Source of the DNA: an uncultured Bacteroidales bacterium
Lineage (GTDB): Bacteria; Bacteroidota; Bacteroidia; Bacteroidales; UBA932
Length of the DNA stretch: 64,000 nt
NCBI GenBank assembly: GCA_934691625.1
Contig: CAKUTA010000002.1
Location: forward strand, 62,001-126,000
Direction: 5' to 3'
Shown here one piece after another: positions 45,374-53,336 of this stretch (position 1 is the stretch's first letter; each line of letters starts with the position of its first letter). Made by a program: the position numbers and the translations under genes. The notes under the pieces are model-generated. The model was not told where the DNA came from. It worked only from the letters and a program-made list of their open reading frames with translations, and did not search any database.

Positions 45374-45433
45374 TTTTGAGATGTTTTGATTTCGAGTTGT
45401 TTTAAGTCTGTGGAGCGTTTCCATCTCGCTCAT

Positions 45434-45993
45434 GTTTGAGGTGTTTTCTCTCTTTGACTTATTTCAGCTCATTATTATTGTACTTATTCCCTTTTTGCTG
45501 ATTTACCGCAGCTTGTGCGCCGAGACAGGTGACACGACAGGTCGTCAGCAATCGGGTAAGGAAGAAGAAAAGCGGAGGGGGACAGTAACCCCTACCGCCA
45601 CAATGGTACTGATATGCAAATTGACATCCGTTATCGTTGTTATTTATACCTGCACAGCGGAGTGTGTGAAAGCCCACGAAACCCAAATCGTGATACTGCA
45701 ACAGGGTTCTTGTTCTTTCCTGACGAACAAAACGGGTAGGGGTTTCGCAGGAAAATGGCTCCGGATCAAATGTGCACTGGAAGTCTGTTCTCTGGTTTGT
45801 TTTTTCTGCCGGTGGAGCTATCACACCAATAATAGTGAAAAATATATATACCACCTTCGGACGGACTCCTTGAAGAGTCATAAATACAATATGGTTGAGA
45901 TGGTGGATGTGAAGACAAAGAAGCTGTTTCTTGAAAAGAAACGGCCTACTTGTGCCTGTAAGGCACTGTAATATATATAATTATCATGAAGTT
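45434..45993. other. Non-coding leader region upstream of the polymerase-like gene
   Basis: This 560-base stretch lies between the divergent resolvase and polymerase genes. A 179-codon plus-strand frame crosses it but shows no protein-like pattern and is not called. The 3' end (45923-45966) has two consecutive hairpins. It could hold the element's replication origin or control region; no iterons are obvious. Confidence 0.4.
45923..45966 (+). promoter_or_regulatory. Tandem hairpins before the polymerase-like gene
   Basis: The first stem GCTGTTTCTT/AAGAAACGGC (10 pairs, loop GAA) is followed 6 bases on by GTGCC/GGCAC with loop TGTAA. The polymerase ATG is 28 bases downstream. An attenuator or translation-control structure is possible. 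Confidence 0.4.
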
Positions 45994-47553
45994 ATGAGTG
46001 ATTGTGCTATTGAAAGGTTGTATGATAAATGTATCTTCTGGATTGATGAAGTTTTGTCCTCTATGGATAAGACGGCAAGGATGAATTTGTATAAGGAATA
46101 TCAGTGGATGTTCTCCTCTGGTTGCAGATTGCCGGATCTTGAGCCCCTAATCAAAGGAGTTGATCCGAGGGTAAAATCTTTCAGGTCAAGGTTTCAGGAA
46201 TGGTTCTTTGTAGTTTGTCATTATAGTTTTGATCCTTATCATTTCGGGATGACCTCTTACTCTCGTTATTTGAATGATCCCTACTGGCAGGGAACGAAAG
46301 CCAAGGGGAACAAGCTCTATCCTCAAAGGGTAGTTTTGTCGCTAGGAATGATGGGTATCTTTGCGGGCATAAAGACGAATTATCTTCACATCGGTGACAA
46401 GACAATGGACCACGGGCGGGAATACTATGTGGACGTGGATAAGTTGAAAGAATGGACATTCATTTCTACTGGGCCGACCAAAGATTTCAGTGAACCGGTC
46501 TTATCTTCTTCAATTGATGATGCCTGGGTTATGACTTCTTCGGCTGACAGTGATTTTGATTATTCTTTCCTTGAAGGAGAAGATGAAGCGAGCGAGCAGT
46601 CATGGAAACTACATAATGACTGGTTTTCCTATCGGCAATATGAAACTATCTCATCCATATCTGTTATCCCAGAATGTTACGAGAAGGCACATCAATTTAT
46701 AAGCTCTTGCGCTTATCAAATGTTTGACTCCATAACGGGCAATGATAAAAAGAAAGAACTGCGAGGGAAATACAGGAATAGCCAATGGCTTGTCAATCTC
46801 CATAATGGCCAAACTGGAATCTGCAAAGTGGATGACAAGGGAGGGCGTTTTTACACGATGATGGTCTGTATGGGAAAGGAATTCAGGAGAAATTGTCTGA
46901 CATTGTCCGGAGAAAGAATTGTGGAAGTAGATGTATCCTCCTCCCAGCCGACATTGCTCGGCCTAAAAGTCAAGCAGGATACAGGTAAGACAACCGAGTG
47001 GCTACAACACTGTCTCAAAGGCGATTTCTATGAGTGGGTGAAGAAAATGACAGATATTAAGGTTGATAGGTCAAAGGCAAAGAAATACATTACGAGATTT
47101 CTATTTTCCTGTTATGGCTCCAACCTATCAAAGACCTATGAAGGAGAACATCTCCCTCCTAATGTCAAAACCTATAAAAGGGGATATGGAAAATTTGAAC
47201 AGCGACTGACATCTTACCTCAAAGACAATATTCCAGAAGTTTATAACCTTATTGAGCATCACAAAAGACATCCTTGCTGGGTTGAAAAATCCTGGACGGA
47301 CAGCTGGAGAAAAAGGAGAAAGGGAAAGTGGTGCAGTTCTCTTCCTGTTGAGATGCAGCGAGTTGAGGTCGAGTATATCAAGGCCTGCCTTGCAAGGCTC
47401 CCGGCAGATATGAAATTCTTTACAATCCACGATGCAATCTGTGTCCGTGAGAGTGACGGCACTAAAGTGAAAGAGATAATGGAACAAGTCAGTATGGATA
47501 TGTACAGCGTAAAAATTTCGGTAAAGATTGAGAACATATCAGCTGCCCAGTGA
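45994..47553 (+). CDS. Stand-alone family-A-like DNA polymerase of the island
   Basis: The 519-residue protein contains, in order and at sensible spacing, the three palm/fingers motifs of family A polymerases. Motif A is VEVDVSSSQPTLLG (D313). Motif B is DRSKAKKYITRFLFSCYG (R359, K363, Y374, G375), preceded by GDFYEWV. Motif C is FTIHDAICV (H479, D480). The first 250 residues match no exonuclease motif I recognise. Length is well below PolI, so it is a minimal polymerase or polymerase-derived replication/repair protein. The ATG at 45994 is preferred to a TTG at 45931. It likely copies or repairs element DNA. Family assignment is from motifs only. Confidence 0.75.
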   Translation: MSDCAIERLYDKCIFWIDEVLSSMDKTARMNLYKEYQWMFSSGCRLPDLEPLIKGVDPRVKSFRSRFQEWFFVVCHYSFDPYHFGMTSYSRYLNDPYWQGTKAKGNKLYPQRVVLSLGMMGIFAGIKTNYLHIGDKTMDHGREYYVDVDKLKEWTFISTGPTKDFSEPVLSSSIDDAWVMTSSADSDFDYSFLEGEDEASEQSWKLHNDWFSYRQYETISSISVIPECYEKAHQFISSCAYQMFDSITGNDKKKELRGKYRNSQWLVNLHNGQTGICKVDDKGGRFYTMMVCMGKEFRRNCLTLSGERIVEVDVSSSQPTLLGLKVKQDTGKTTEWLQHCLKGDFYEWVKKMTDIKVDRSKAKKYITRFLFSCYGSNLSKTYEGEHLPPNVKTYKRGYGKFEQRLTSYLKDNIPEVYNLIEHHKRHPCWVEKSWTDSWRKRRKGKWCSSLPVEMQRVEVEYIKACLARLPADMKFFTIHDAICVRESDGTKVKEIMEQVSMDMYSVKISVKIENISAAQ

Positions 47554-47631
47554 AGTAAAAGTCAAACCCACATAAATATCTATGGAAAGGTCAGTGCCCT
47601 CCAATCATATATATGACAACGAATATCACAA

Positions 47632-47817
47632 ATGGAAAATGAGAAATTACACCGTGTCAGCCCATTCAAGGAATGGCTTCGGGACCAAAAAATCAATGAA
47701 GGTCTCAATCCAGGCACAAATGTCAATCCTAAATACAGACAGAACAATGTCTATGGTTTTGTAGAATACAACAATCTACTGCAAGAGGCTTGTTGCACTC
47801 TACAATTCGACCATTAG
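47632..47817 (+). CDS. Small hypothetical protein (61 residues)
   Basis: MENEKLHRVSPFKEWLRDQK begins a short hydrophilic protein with a Asn/Tyr-rich second half (NPKYRQNNVYGFVEYNNLL). I do not recognise it. It overlaps the next frame (47790-48119) by 28 bases in a different phase. Two separate small genes, or one gene split by a frameshift, are equally possible. Confidence 0.45.
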   Translation: MENEKLHRVSPFKEWLRDQKINEGLNPGTNVNPKYRQNNVYGFVEYNNLLQEACCTLQFDH

Positions 47818-48119
47818 ACAGCGTAATCGACAAGTGCCTGAATGACCTTGAACGAGACGCACCCGGATTGAAATATCATTCTGTTATGGAACTTGCAAAG
47901 AAGAAAGTCAAAGGTGATGACGGAGAAGACTGTATCGACAGCTATCTCTATAAGCTTGTCGAAACACATATTAAAGATGAACCGATAAAAGTGCAGGATA
48001 CCGAACTGGATGACGACAGCACCAACAATGACCACGTGTTGAGGATAGCACGGAACCTTTTCATCTATCATATCATCAGCGACATCAAAAAGAGGCTCAA
48101 CTATGATGATACGAAATAA
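47790..48119 (+). CDS. Small acidic hypothetical protein
   Basis: The frame (109 codons) lacks an ATG at its 5' end and starts with tandem TTG codons. The first ATG is at 47887 (MELAKKKVKGDDGEDC). The protein is helical and charged (LDSVIDKCLNDLERDAPG, ending ISDIKKRLNYDDTK). No family is recognised. It follows the polymerase-like gene on the same strand and may work with it, or be the second half of the preceding small protein after a frameshift. Confidence 0.45.
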   Translation: MLHSTIRPLDSVIDKCLNDLERDAPGLKYHSVMELAKKKVKGDDGEDCIDSYLYKLVETHIKDEPIKVQDTELDDDSTNNDHVLRIARNLFIYHIISDIKKRLNYDDTK

Positions 48120-48260
48120 TCCTCGCTCCGGGATAGGTGCTCCTACAATGATTATATTCCATATCGGGGCTGACCACACAATCAAACCACATGCTTCATA
48201 ACGACTGGGCGGACTTCGGCTCTCCCAGTCTTCTTTTGTTATGGATGGGGAGGAAAATGG

Positions 48261-49301
48261 CTACTCCTTATTCGCTGTGCCTTCAAATGACTTGATTTCC
48301 TCAGAAATCAACTTCTGAAGCGCTTCTTTCGGGATTATAAGTTGATAGTCAGCAACGCCGATCGGCTTCGTCATCCCTTCAAGAGCCAGTTCAACATCCA
48401 CGTGGTCTTTTTCTGCACATAGGATAATTCCTATGGATGGGTTTTCGCCTTCTCCTCTTTCAAGTCTATCCAGTAAAGAAAGATAATAGTTCATTTTACC
48501 AGCATATTCGGGTATGAATTTCCCTATCTTGAGGTCAATGGCAACAAGACTGCGAAGCCCTCGATGGAAGAATAACAAATCCACCTTGCTGGTTCTTCCA
48601 TTGAAATCCAACTCATATTGATTACCGATAAAGGTGAATCCTTTTCCCAGTTCGAGAAGGAACCGCTTTATCTTCTCGACAAGTCTCCTTTCAAGTTCCA
48701 ATTCCAATATGGGCTGTGTCACGCCTAAGAAGCCAAGGTTGTAGCCATCGTGAAAGACCTCATTTGCATATTGAGCCTGGACGGCTGGAAGTGTTGCTGA
48801 AAAGTTGTTGTCAAGCAGAACTGGTTTTGCTGTCAAATAAGCATTCATTTTGATGGCATTCAACAACAAGTCCCTGTTCCATCCTTTTGAAATGCTCTCC
48901 GTGGCGTAATATATAGTCTGCTCGTCATCCAGATTCTTACTGAGAATAAGCAAGTTCTGGGACCAAGGCAAAACTGCTACGGACCGTAGCAGTTTTTCAT
49001 CACAAGACATATAGCGCACATAAAACTTCTTCATATTCCATAACTGTCTCGGTGAAAATCCCATTGACGGGTAGCGGTCTTTCAAATCCTCGGACAGGTG
49101 TCTTACGACAGAATCACCATATTTACTATCCAATTTCTGCTCGAACAAGATTTTCCCAATTCCCCAATAACAGTTTGTTGCCAAAGAACAGATTTTTTGA
49201 GCCATCAAACTTCTGGCACTGTCAATTACTGCTACGGTCCGTAGCAGAATTTCTTTATAATCTAATTCGATGATATTCGTAATATCTTGTGTCTTTCCCA
49301 T
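48261..49301 (-). CDS. YhcG/DUF1016 family PDDEXK nuclease
   Basis: The 346-residue protein starts at MGKTQDITNII (ATG 49301). The N-terminal DUF1016 region has NCYWGIGKILFEQ, YGDSVVRHLSEDLKDRYPSMGFSPRQLWNMKKFYVRY and VAVLPWSQNLLIL. The C-terminal PDDEXK domain has KVDLLFFHRGLRSLVAIDLKIGKF, with the catalytic Asp and the D/E-x-K-like pair, and GIILCAEKD. Such proteins are common on mobile elements and in defence regions; some act with restriction systems or on foreign DNA. Two identical 19-bp palindromes lie inside the gene. The frame extends upstream to 49415 without support. Confidence 0.88.
   Translation of the reverse strand: MGKTQDITNIIELDYKEILLRTVAVIDSARSLMAQKICSLATNCYWGIGKILFEQKLDSKYGDSVVRHLSEDLKDRYPSMGFSPRQLWNMKKFYVRYMSCDEKLLRSVAVLPWSQNLLILSKNLDDEQTIYYATESISKGWNRDLLLNAIKMNAYLTAKPVLLDNNFSATLPAVQAQYANEVFHDGYNLGFLGVTQPILELELERRLVEKIKRFLLELGKGFTFIGNQYELDFNGRTSKVDLLFFHRGLRSLVAIDLKIGKFIPEYAGKMNYYLSLLDRLERGEGENPSIGIILCAEKDHVDVELALEGMTKPIGVADYQLIIPKEALQKLISEEIKSFEGTANKE
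48971..48995. repeat. Palindrome 1 within the nuclease gene
   Basis: CTGCTACGG-A-CCGTAGCAG (48974-48992) is a perfect palindrome around one base, extended to 25 bp by AAA/TTT. It is the same sequence as at 49229-49247. It encodes KLLRSVAV in a segment that is conserved in the family. Confidence 0.7.
49229..49247. repeat. Palindrome 2 within the nuclease gene
   Basis: CTGCTACGG-T-CCGTAGCAG is identical to palindrome 1 apart from the central base, 255 bp away. It encodes LLRTVAV near the N-terminus. Confidence 0.7.
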
Positions 49302-49690
49302 AAACTCAAAATATATAACTCTTGCAAATTTAAACATTTTACGAAATTTCAAGAAACATAGTTGCCATACGGATAATTTTGTTAACTTTGTTGCTGATTC
49401 CGTGATAGGAGTCATTACATACTATTGCGAAGGTGTTTTTTGCCAACCTTGATGAAAATCTGGACAATTTTCAAAACAACAAGAGGTTCGGTCGTAAACA
49501 CTCCGCCTGTTCTGATTTGTGAGCCAGTGGTGTTCTAACCACTGTGTACTCCATATCGGTCGGGTGTGGAGTACGATTGTTTCTTTCTTGTTGTGTCCGT
49601 CCAGAACATTCATCAGGAGTTACAAAAACGGCTCCACACTTTTTTACTCTTTTTTCTCATTTTTTAATATAGTTCGTAGTGTATATAATT
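49302..49690. other. Structured intergenic region in the island
   Basis: I see no gene in this 389-base stretch. It has two adjacent perfect hairpins: CAGTGGT/ACCACTG (49525-49544) and GTACTCCA/TGGAGTAC (49546-49574). The rest is AT-rich. A small RNA or attachment/origin-type site is possible; nothing identifies it. Confidence 0.4.
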
Positions 49691-50134
49691 TTAATACAAT
49701 CCGAGCCTACGGTAAAGATTATTTTGTTCGAGGTCTTTAATCAAAGCTTGAACATTCACAGATAATTTAACAACAGCCTCTTTCTTTTTGTAATAGCTTA
49801 AAACGCTATAATTTATGAACGTGTACAATCTTCCGCCATTTATCATGTTGTCATAGTATTGACGTTGACCATCAACAACGTTTTCATCTGTTCTTAATAA
49901 AGCCTGCTTATTCTTTTTTGATCCCGGTATTCCCCGGAATAATATCTGGAAATATGCATCTTTTATGGCTTGAGGAATTGCATCTGATTTCTTAACATTA
50001 ACTTCAGATACAGATAACATCAAAACACCGTTAGATTCACCTTCATACACAATTTCCTGTGCACTTATAGGAACTGCCCATAATAAAAAGAGAGTGAAAA
50101 ACAGAAGGATTCTTTTTCTGGCAAAAATGCTCAT
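49691..50134 (-). CDS. Exported protein with FlgT N-domain-like pattern
   Basis: The 147-residue protein has a strong signal peptide (residues about 1-25, ending PISAQE). The mature part has the alternating pattern SEVNVKKSDAIPQAIKDAYFQILFRGI...GGRLYTFINYSVLSYYKKKEAVVKLSVNVQ. This resembles the small alpha/beta domain at the N-terminus of FlgT and LPP20-like proteins (weak, by-eye similarity). It is divergent from the three following exported-protein genes, with a 166-base shared upstream region. AT-rich composition points to recent transfer. Function is unknown. Confidence 0.6.
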   Translation of the reverse strand: MSIFARKRILLFFTLFLLWAVPISAQEIVYEGESNGVLMLSVSEVNVKKSDAIPQAIKDAYFQILFRGIPGSKKNKQALLRTDENVVDGQRQYYDNMINGGRLYTFINYSVLSYYKKKEAVVKLSVNVQALIKDLEQNNLYRRLGLY

Positions 50135-50300
50135 TGCTGCTATTATTGAGCACAGCGAGCTCCTGACTGCACGTTAAAAAACATAAAGGTGTGGGGCTTG
50201 AACATAATGCCCGGTCTGTAAGACCAATGAAAACTCTGGCTTATTCCACACTCTGATGACATTGCTTGCTCAAATATATACTTATTAAAATTAATATACA

Positions 50301-51167
50301 ATGAAAAGAATAGCTTTCGTATTATTGAGTTTGTTAATAGGCTCACGAATTCTAGCTCAGGTGAACACTGTTCAGCCTAGCATTATGGTCATACCTTTTG
50401 TTCCAGAGGGTGCTGATATTCGAAAATCTTTAGATGTCTCTAACGATAAGAGACAAGTTATAGCACAGATTAGTGGTGCTTTTGCAGACAAAGGGTTTGC
50501 AACAAAGGATTTTTATGCCAACTTTAAGGCGGTCTCTCAGAATGCAGCTTTCGAAGATGGCGTGCAAACGGACTTGAAAAGCCAAATTATTCAGAACTCA
50601 GGGGCGGATATTTTTGTTGAAGCGGACATTAACATAAATCGCGCGAATGACGGCAACTCTGTTCGAGTAGTGCTTAAAGCATGTGAAGCATCAACTGCAA
50701 AGGTGTTAGCCAGTAAGATAGGTGATAGTGGAAAGTTCTATACATCAGATATAGGAAAACTCGGAGCAAAGGCTGTTGAGAAAGCGATGGAAGGATTTCT
50801 CACAACAATGCAGCAATCTTTTGATGATATGGTAATCAATGGTCGATCAATAGTTGTGAATATATCATTTAGCGATATGTCTGATTATGATACGACTTCT
50901 GAAATAGGAACATCCGGTGATGAATTGAGAGACTTAATCGAGGATTGGATGGAACAGAACGCGTATAAAAACTATTACCATATACAAGGTACAACAGCGA
51001 AGAAAATAATTTTTGATGAAGTCAGGATACCACTCAAAGATCCAGCAACAGGGAATAATTATAACATAAACAAGTTTGCTCGTGCCTTAGCAAATTTCTT
51101 TAAAAATAATGGAATGACCATTGATCGAGACCTGAATGGAAGTACTTTGTATATAACTGTTAAATAA
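50301..51167 (+). CDS. DUF6175 family exported protein
   Basis: The 288-residue protein has a signal peptide ending near ILAQVN. QPSIMVIPFVPEGADIRKSLD opens a CsgG/TolB-N-like alpha/beta region, as in DUF6175 proteins. SGADIFVEADININRANDGNSVRVVLKACEAST gives the core strands, followed by a second alpha/beta domain (VVNISFSDMSD). It is the first of three tightly spaced genes (4 bases to the next). CsgG-like N-domains often assemble into outer-membrane or periplasmic rings; that role here is conjecture. Confidence 0.68.
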   Translation: MKRIAFVLLSLLIGSRILAQVNTVQPSIMVIPFVPEGADIRKSLDVSNDKRQVIAQISGAFADKGFATKDFYANFKAVSQNAAFEDGVQTDLKSQIIQNSGADIFVEADININRANDGNSVRVVLKACEASTAKVLASKIGDSGKFYTSDIGKLGAKAVEKAMEGFLTTMQQSFDDMVINGRSIVVNISFSDMSDYDTTSEIGTSGDELRDLIEDWMEQNAYKNYYHIQGTTAKKIIFDEVRIPLKDPATGNNYNINKFARALANFFKNNGMTIDRDLNGSTLYITVK

Positions 51168-51171
51168 TGCT

Positions 51172-52095
51172 ATGAAGAACGTATTATTACTATTTATTGC
51201 AACTCTGTTCTCGGTGACATTGAATGCCCAGAATGACATAACAATTGGCTTGGTCGTGCCGGGAACTGAAATTAATGATGTTAAACCTGATGCATATAAA
51301 ATATTGAAGTCAAAGCTGGAAAGAATGCTAACGGCATGTGGTGTGTCAGCCTATGGTGGAGATTTTGTGATGTATCCTACGGTAGCGATCTTGGAAGAAA
51401 ACCTTATTGAGGGCGGGATAAAGAACTTCTTCAAAGTTAAAATAGATTTGACCCTTAATGTTGTAAACTTGACGTCGAGAACATTATTTTCAAGTGAGAC
51501 ATGGCCGTTAATTGGGACTGCGGAAAGAATTAAAAGCGATGCGGTTAAAAATGCTTTTACACAATTAAAAACTACTGATATACAATTCAAATCATTCATA
51601 GCTCAAACTAAAAGTAAGATCTTCACGTATTATGAAGAGAACAAGGATGCGATACTCTCAAAAGCAACGACACTTTCTTCTACCGGAGAGTATGAAAAGG
51701 CTATCGCTCTGTTATCTAGCTATCCATCACAAGTGTCAGGGTATGAGGAGGCTCAAGTTAAAATCCGTGAAGTATATTTGAAATATATAGACGCTAATGC
51801 TTCTATAATACTAAATAAAGCAAGGGCTGCTTATGCGACTAAAAATTACGAAGAGGCCGTGGATTTAGCAGCACAGATAGCTCCTGAATCCAGTCAATAC
51901 AAAGAAGCAAAGAAAATAATAGATGAGGTGCGAGTTACTATAAATAAAGAGCAGGATGCGGAAAAGGCAAGAGCTATGAAGGCACTTGAAATTGCTGCCG
52001 ATGTTGAAAAAAACAGGACAAATGCTATAGCATCAATAGCGAAAGCGTATTATAGCAGAAATGTTGTAAATTATAATATAATAAGTGCGTATTAA
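51172..52095 (+). CDS. Exported protein with TPR-like C-terminal half
   Basis: The 307-residue protein has a signal peptide ending at TLNAQND. An N-terminal alpha/beta domain (DAYKILKSKLERMLTACGVSAYGGDFVMYP) resembles the N-domains of its neighbours. The C-terminal half has TPR-like helical repeats (TLSSTGEYEKAIALLSSYPSQVSGYEEAQ, then AYATKNYEEAVDLAAQIAPESSQYKEAK). It ends in a charged helix. Specific family not recognised. The fold combination suggests a periplasmic scaffold in an envelope complex with the flanking gene products. Confidence 0.6.
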   Translation: MKNVLLLFIATLFSVTLNAQNDITIGLVVPGTEINDVKPDAYKILKSKLERMLTACGVSAYGGDFVMYPTVAILEENLIEGGIKNFFKVKIDLTLNVVNLTSRTLFSSETWPLIGTAERIKSDAVKNAFTQLKTTDIQFKSFIAQTKSKIFTYYEENKDAILSKATTLSSTGEYEKAIALLSSYPSQVSGYEEAQVKIREVYLKYIDANASIILNKARAAYATKNYEEAVDLAAQIAPESSQYKEAKKIIDEVRVTINKEQDAEKARAMKALEIAADVEKNRTNAIASIAKAYYSRNVVNYNIISAY

Positions 52096-52114
52096 CTAAA
52101 TAAAAACTTAAAAG

Positions 52115-53059
52115 ATGAAATTAATTAAATTGGGTTCCTTGTTACTTGCATTAATGACGGCGTATACTGCGAATGCACAAGAATTAAAGAAAGCGGTACT
52201 TGGTGTTGAGAACTTTACCTATTTGTCTTCATTCTCTCCTGCCGATGTTGAAACAATCCGGAATCAGATTGTTAATGCAATAAACAACACTGGACGTGTT
52301 ATTGTTGTGGATCATAGCGCTGTAACGAACACGGCATTACACGCCGAGTCCGAGAGACGTAAGAGCGAATCCGCAATGGATGCAAATACTGTTGACGATA
52401 TGGTCTCCTTAAATGCGAATAGTATCTTGACAGTGCATCTTGATCAGTTGTCCATTGCAAAAGAGATCTATGAGGAGAAAGAGACTGTAAAGGTGGGCGA
52501 TAAGTATCAAACCAGAGTGAAAGGACGTTATCCGTATATGAAGGCTACACTCACTTATACTGTTAAAATAACTGATTGTGCAAGTGGCGCAGTACAGGCG
52601 CAAGAGACATATCAATTATCCGATGGTAATTACAGCACGTATTACCATAAAGCAGAATATAGCAATGCCGAAGAAGCGCATAAAGGAATTATGAGAAACT
52701 GTGTTGACCAAGATTCTTTTTCTTTGCTTATCCTCAATACTTTCAAGGCTCAAGGGCGAGTCATTCAAATAGATGAGGGGACCGCAAAAGTTGCAAAAAC
52801 TGTATATATCAATCTTGGGTCGGAAGATGGAATTGAAACAAAACAGATTCTTGAAGTGTATAAGGAAATTGATATTTCTGGAGAGGTCTCGAAAAAACTG
52901 ATAGGGGAGGTGGAAATTGTTGAGGTTCTTGGTCCTTCTCGCAGCTTGGCTAAAGTGAAAAAAGGTGGAGATGTAATCCAGCAGGTACTTTCAATTGGTG
53001 GAAACTTGCCAGTACAGTCAAGAGATGTGAAAATGAAGACTTTCGGAGGCATTAAATAG
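52115..53059 (+). CDS. CsgG/FlgT-like exported protein
   Basis: The 314-residue protein has a signal peptide ending near ANAQEL. The CsgG/LpoB-like N-domain has KKAVLGVENFTYLSSFSPADVETIRNQIVNAI, then VIVVDHSAV and SILTVHLDQLSIAKE. A C-terminal SH3-like region (GTAKVAKTVYINLGSEDGIETKQILEVYKE) has the pattern seen at the end of FlgT. It lacks a lipobox, unlike CsgG itself. It is the last gene of the three-gene run and precedes the right end of the element. I infer an oligomeric envelope component. Confidence 0.62.
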   Translation: MKLIKLGSLLLALMTAYTANAQELKKAVLGVENFTYLSSFSPADVETIRNQIVNAINNTGRVIVVDHSAVTNTALHAESERRKSESAMDANTVDDMVSLNANSILTVHLDQLSIAKEIYEEKETVKVGDKYQTRVKGRYPYMKATLTYTVKITDCASGAVQAQETYQLSDGNYSTYYHKAEYSNAEEAHKGIMRNCVDQDSFSLLILNTFKAQGRVIQIDEGTAKVAKTVYINLGSEDGIETKQILEVYKEIDISGEVSKKLIGEVEIVEVLGPSRSLAKVKKGGDVIQQVLSIGGNLPVQSRDVKMKTFGGIK

Positions 53060-53158
53060 CTATATTCATTCATGTAATATAGCTGCGTGTAAAACGTGGC
53101 TGCCTATTGTGCAATTTCGGCTCATAAAAGATGCACCAGAATGAGAAGATAGCATTGT

Positions 53159-53215
53159 AACAGGTGGTTTTGCGAAAGGACTGATGCAATGTCAGATCCA
53201 GCAAAATCACCTGTT
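53159..53215. terminator. Long imperfect hairpin after the cargo genes
   Basis: AACAGGTGGTTTTGC (53159-53173) and GCAAAATCACCTGTT (53201-53215) form 15 pairs with one G-U. An internal CTGA/TCAG stem fills the loop. It lies 100 bases after the last cargo gene and 58 bases before attR. A terminator, or a recombination accessory structure, is possible. Confidence 0.5.
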
Positions 53216-53272
53216 TATCTGTCTGTAAGGTCTTCCTGCATCAAAATGCGATAGAGTGCGATAAGAGTGATA

Positions 53273-53293
53273 CTCTCGTCCTCTCCGCATTAA
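53273..53293 (+). repeat. attR (21-bp direct repeat)
   Basis: It is identical to 42879-42899, the tRNA-Ser 3' end. Similarity continues imperfectly for about 70 bases, including a hairpin related to the tRNA terminator (AAACAAGTCTTAA at 53291-53303 with TTGAGACTTGTTT at 53324-53336) and a shared TAAA-CTGCACCG block. Confidence 0.85.
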
Positions 53294-53336
53294 ACAAGTC
53301 TTAAACTTCTTGGTAATCAAGAGCTTGAGACTTGTT

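Larger units (their letters stand above)
42879..53293. mobile_element. About 10.4-kb integrated element in tRNA-Ser(GCT)
   Basis: A 21-bp direct repeat (42879-42899 and 53273-53293) covers the tRNA-Ser 3' end and bounds the island. Inside are a tyrosine recombinase next to attL, a small HTH protein, a serine recombinase, a family-A-like DNA polymerase, small unknown genes, a YhcG-type nuclease and four AT-rich exported-protein genes. No conjugation, capsid or terminase genes are visible. It is therefore an integrative genomic island, possibly mobilised or packaged by a helper, and it may replicate itself using the polymerase. Confidence 0.85.

Noticed and set aside
45917..45945. Additional MITE end (AAGAAGCTGTTTCTTGAAA) in the island
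   Set aside because: It resembles the repeat end, but is better explained as one arm of a local hairpin. No partner end or interior is present.
45432..45971. 179-codon plus-strand frame upstream of the polymerase-like gene
   Set aside because: The composition is Cys/Ser-rich and irregular, it runs across the tandem hairpins, and no export or domain signal is coherent. Treated as non-coding leader.
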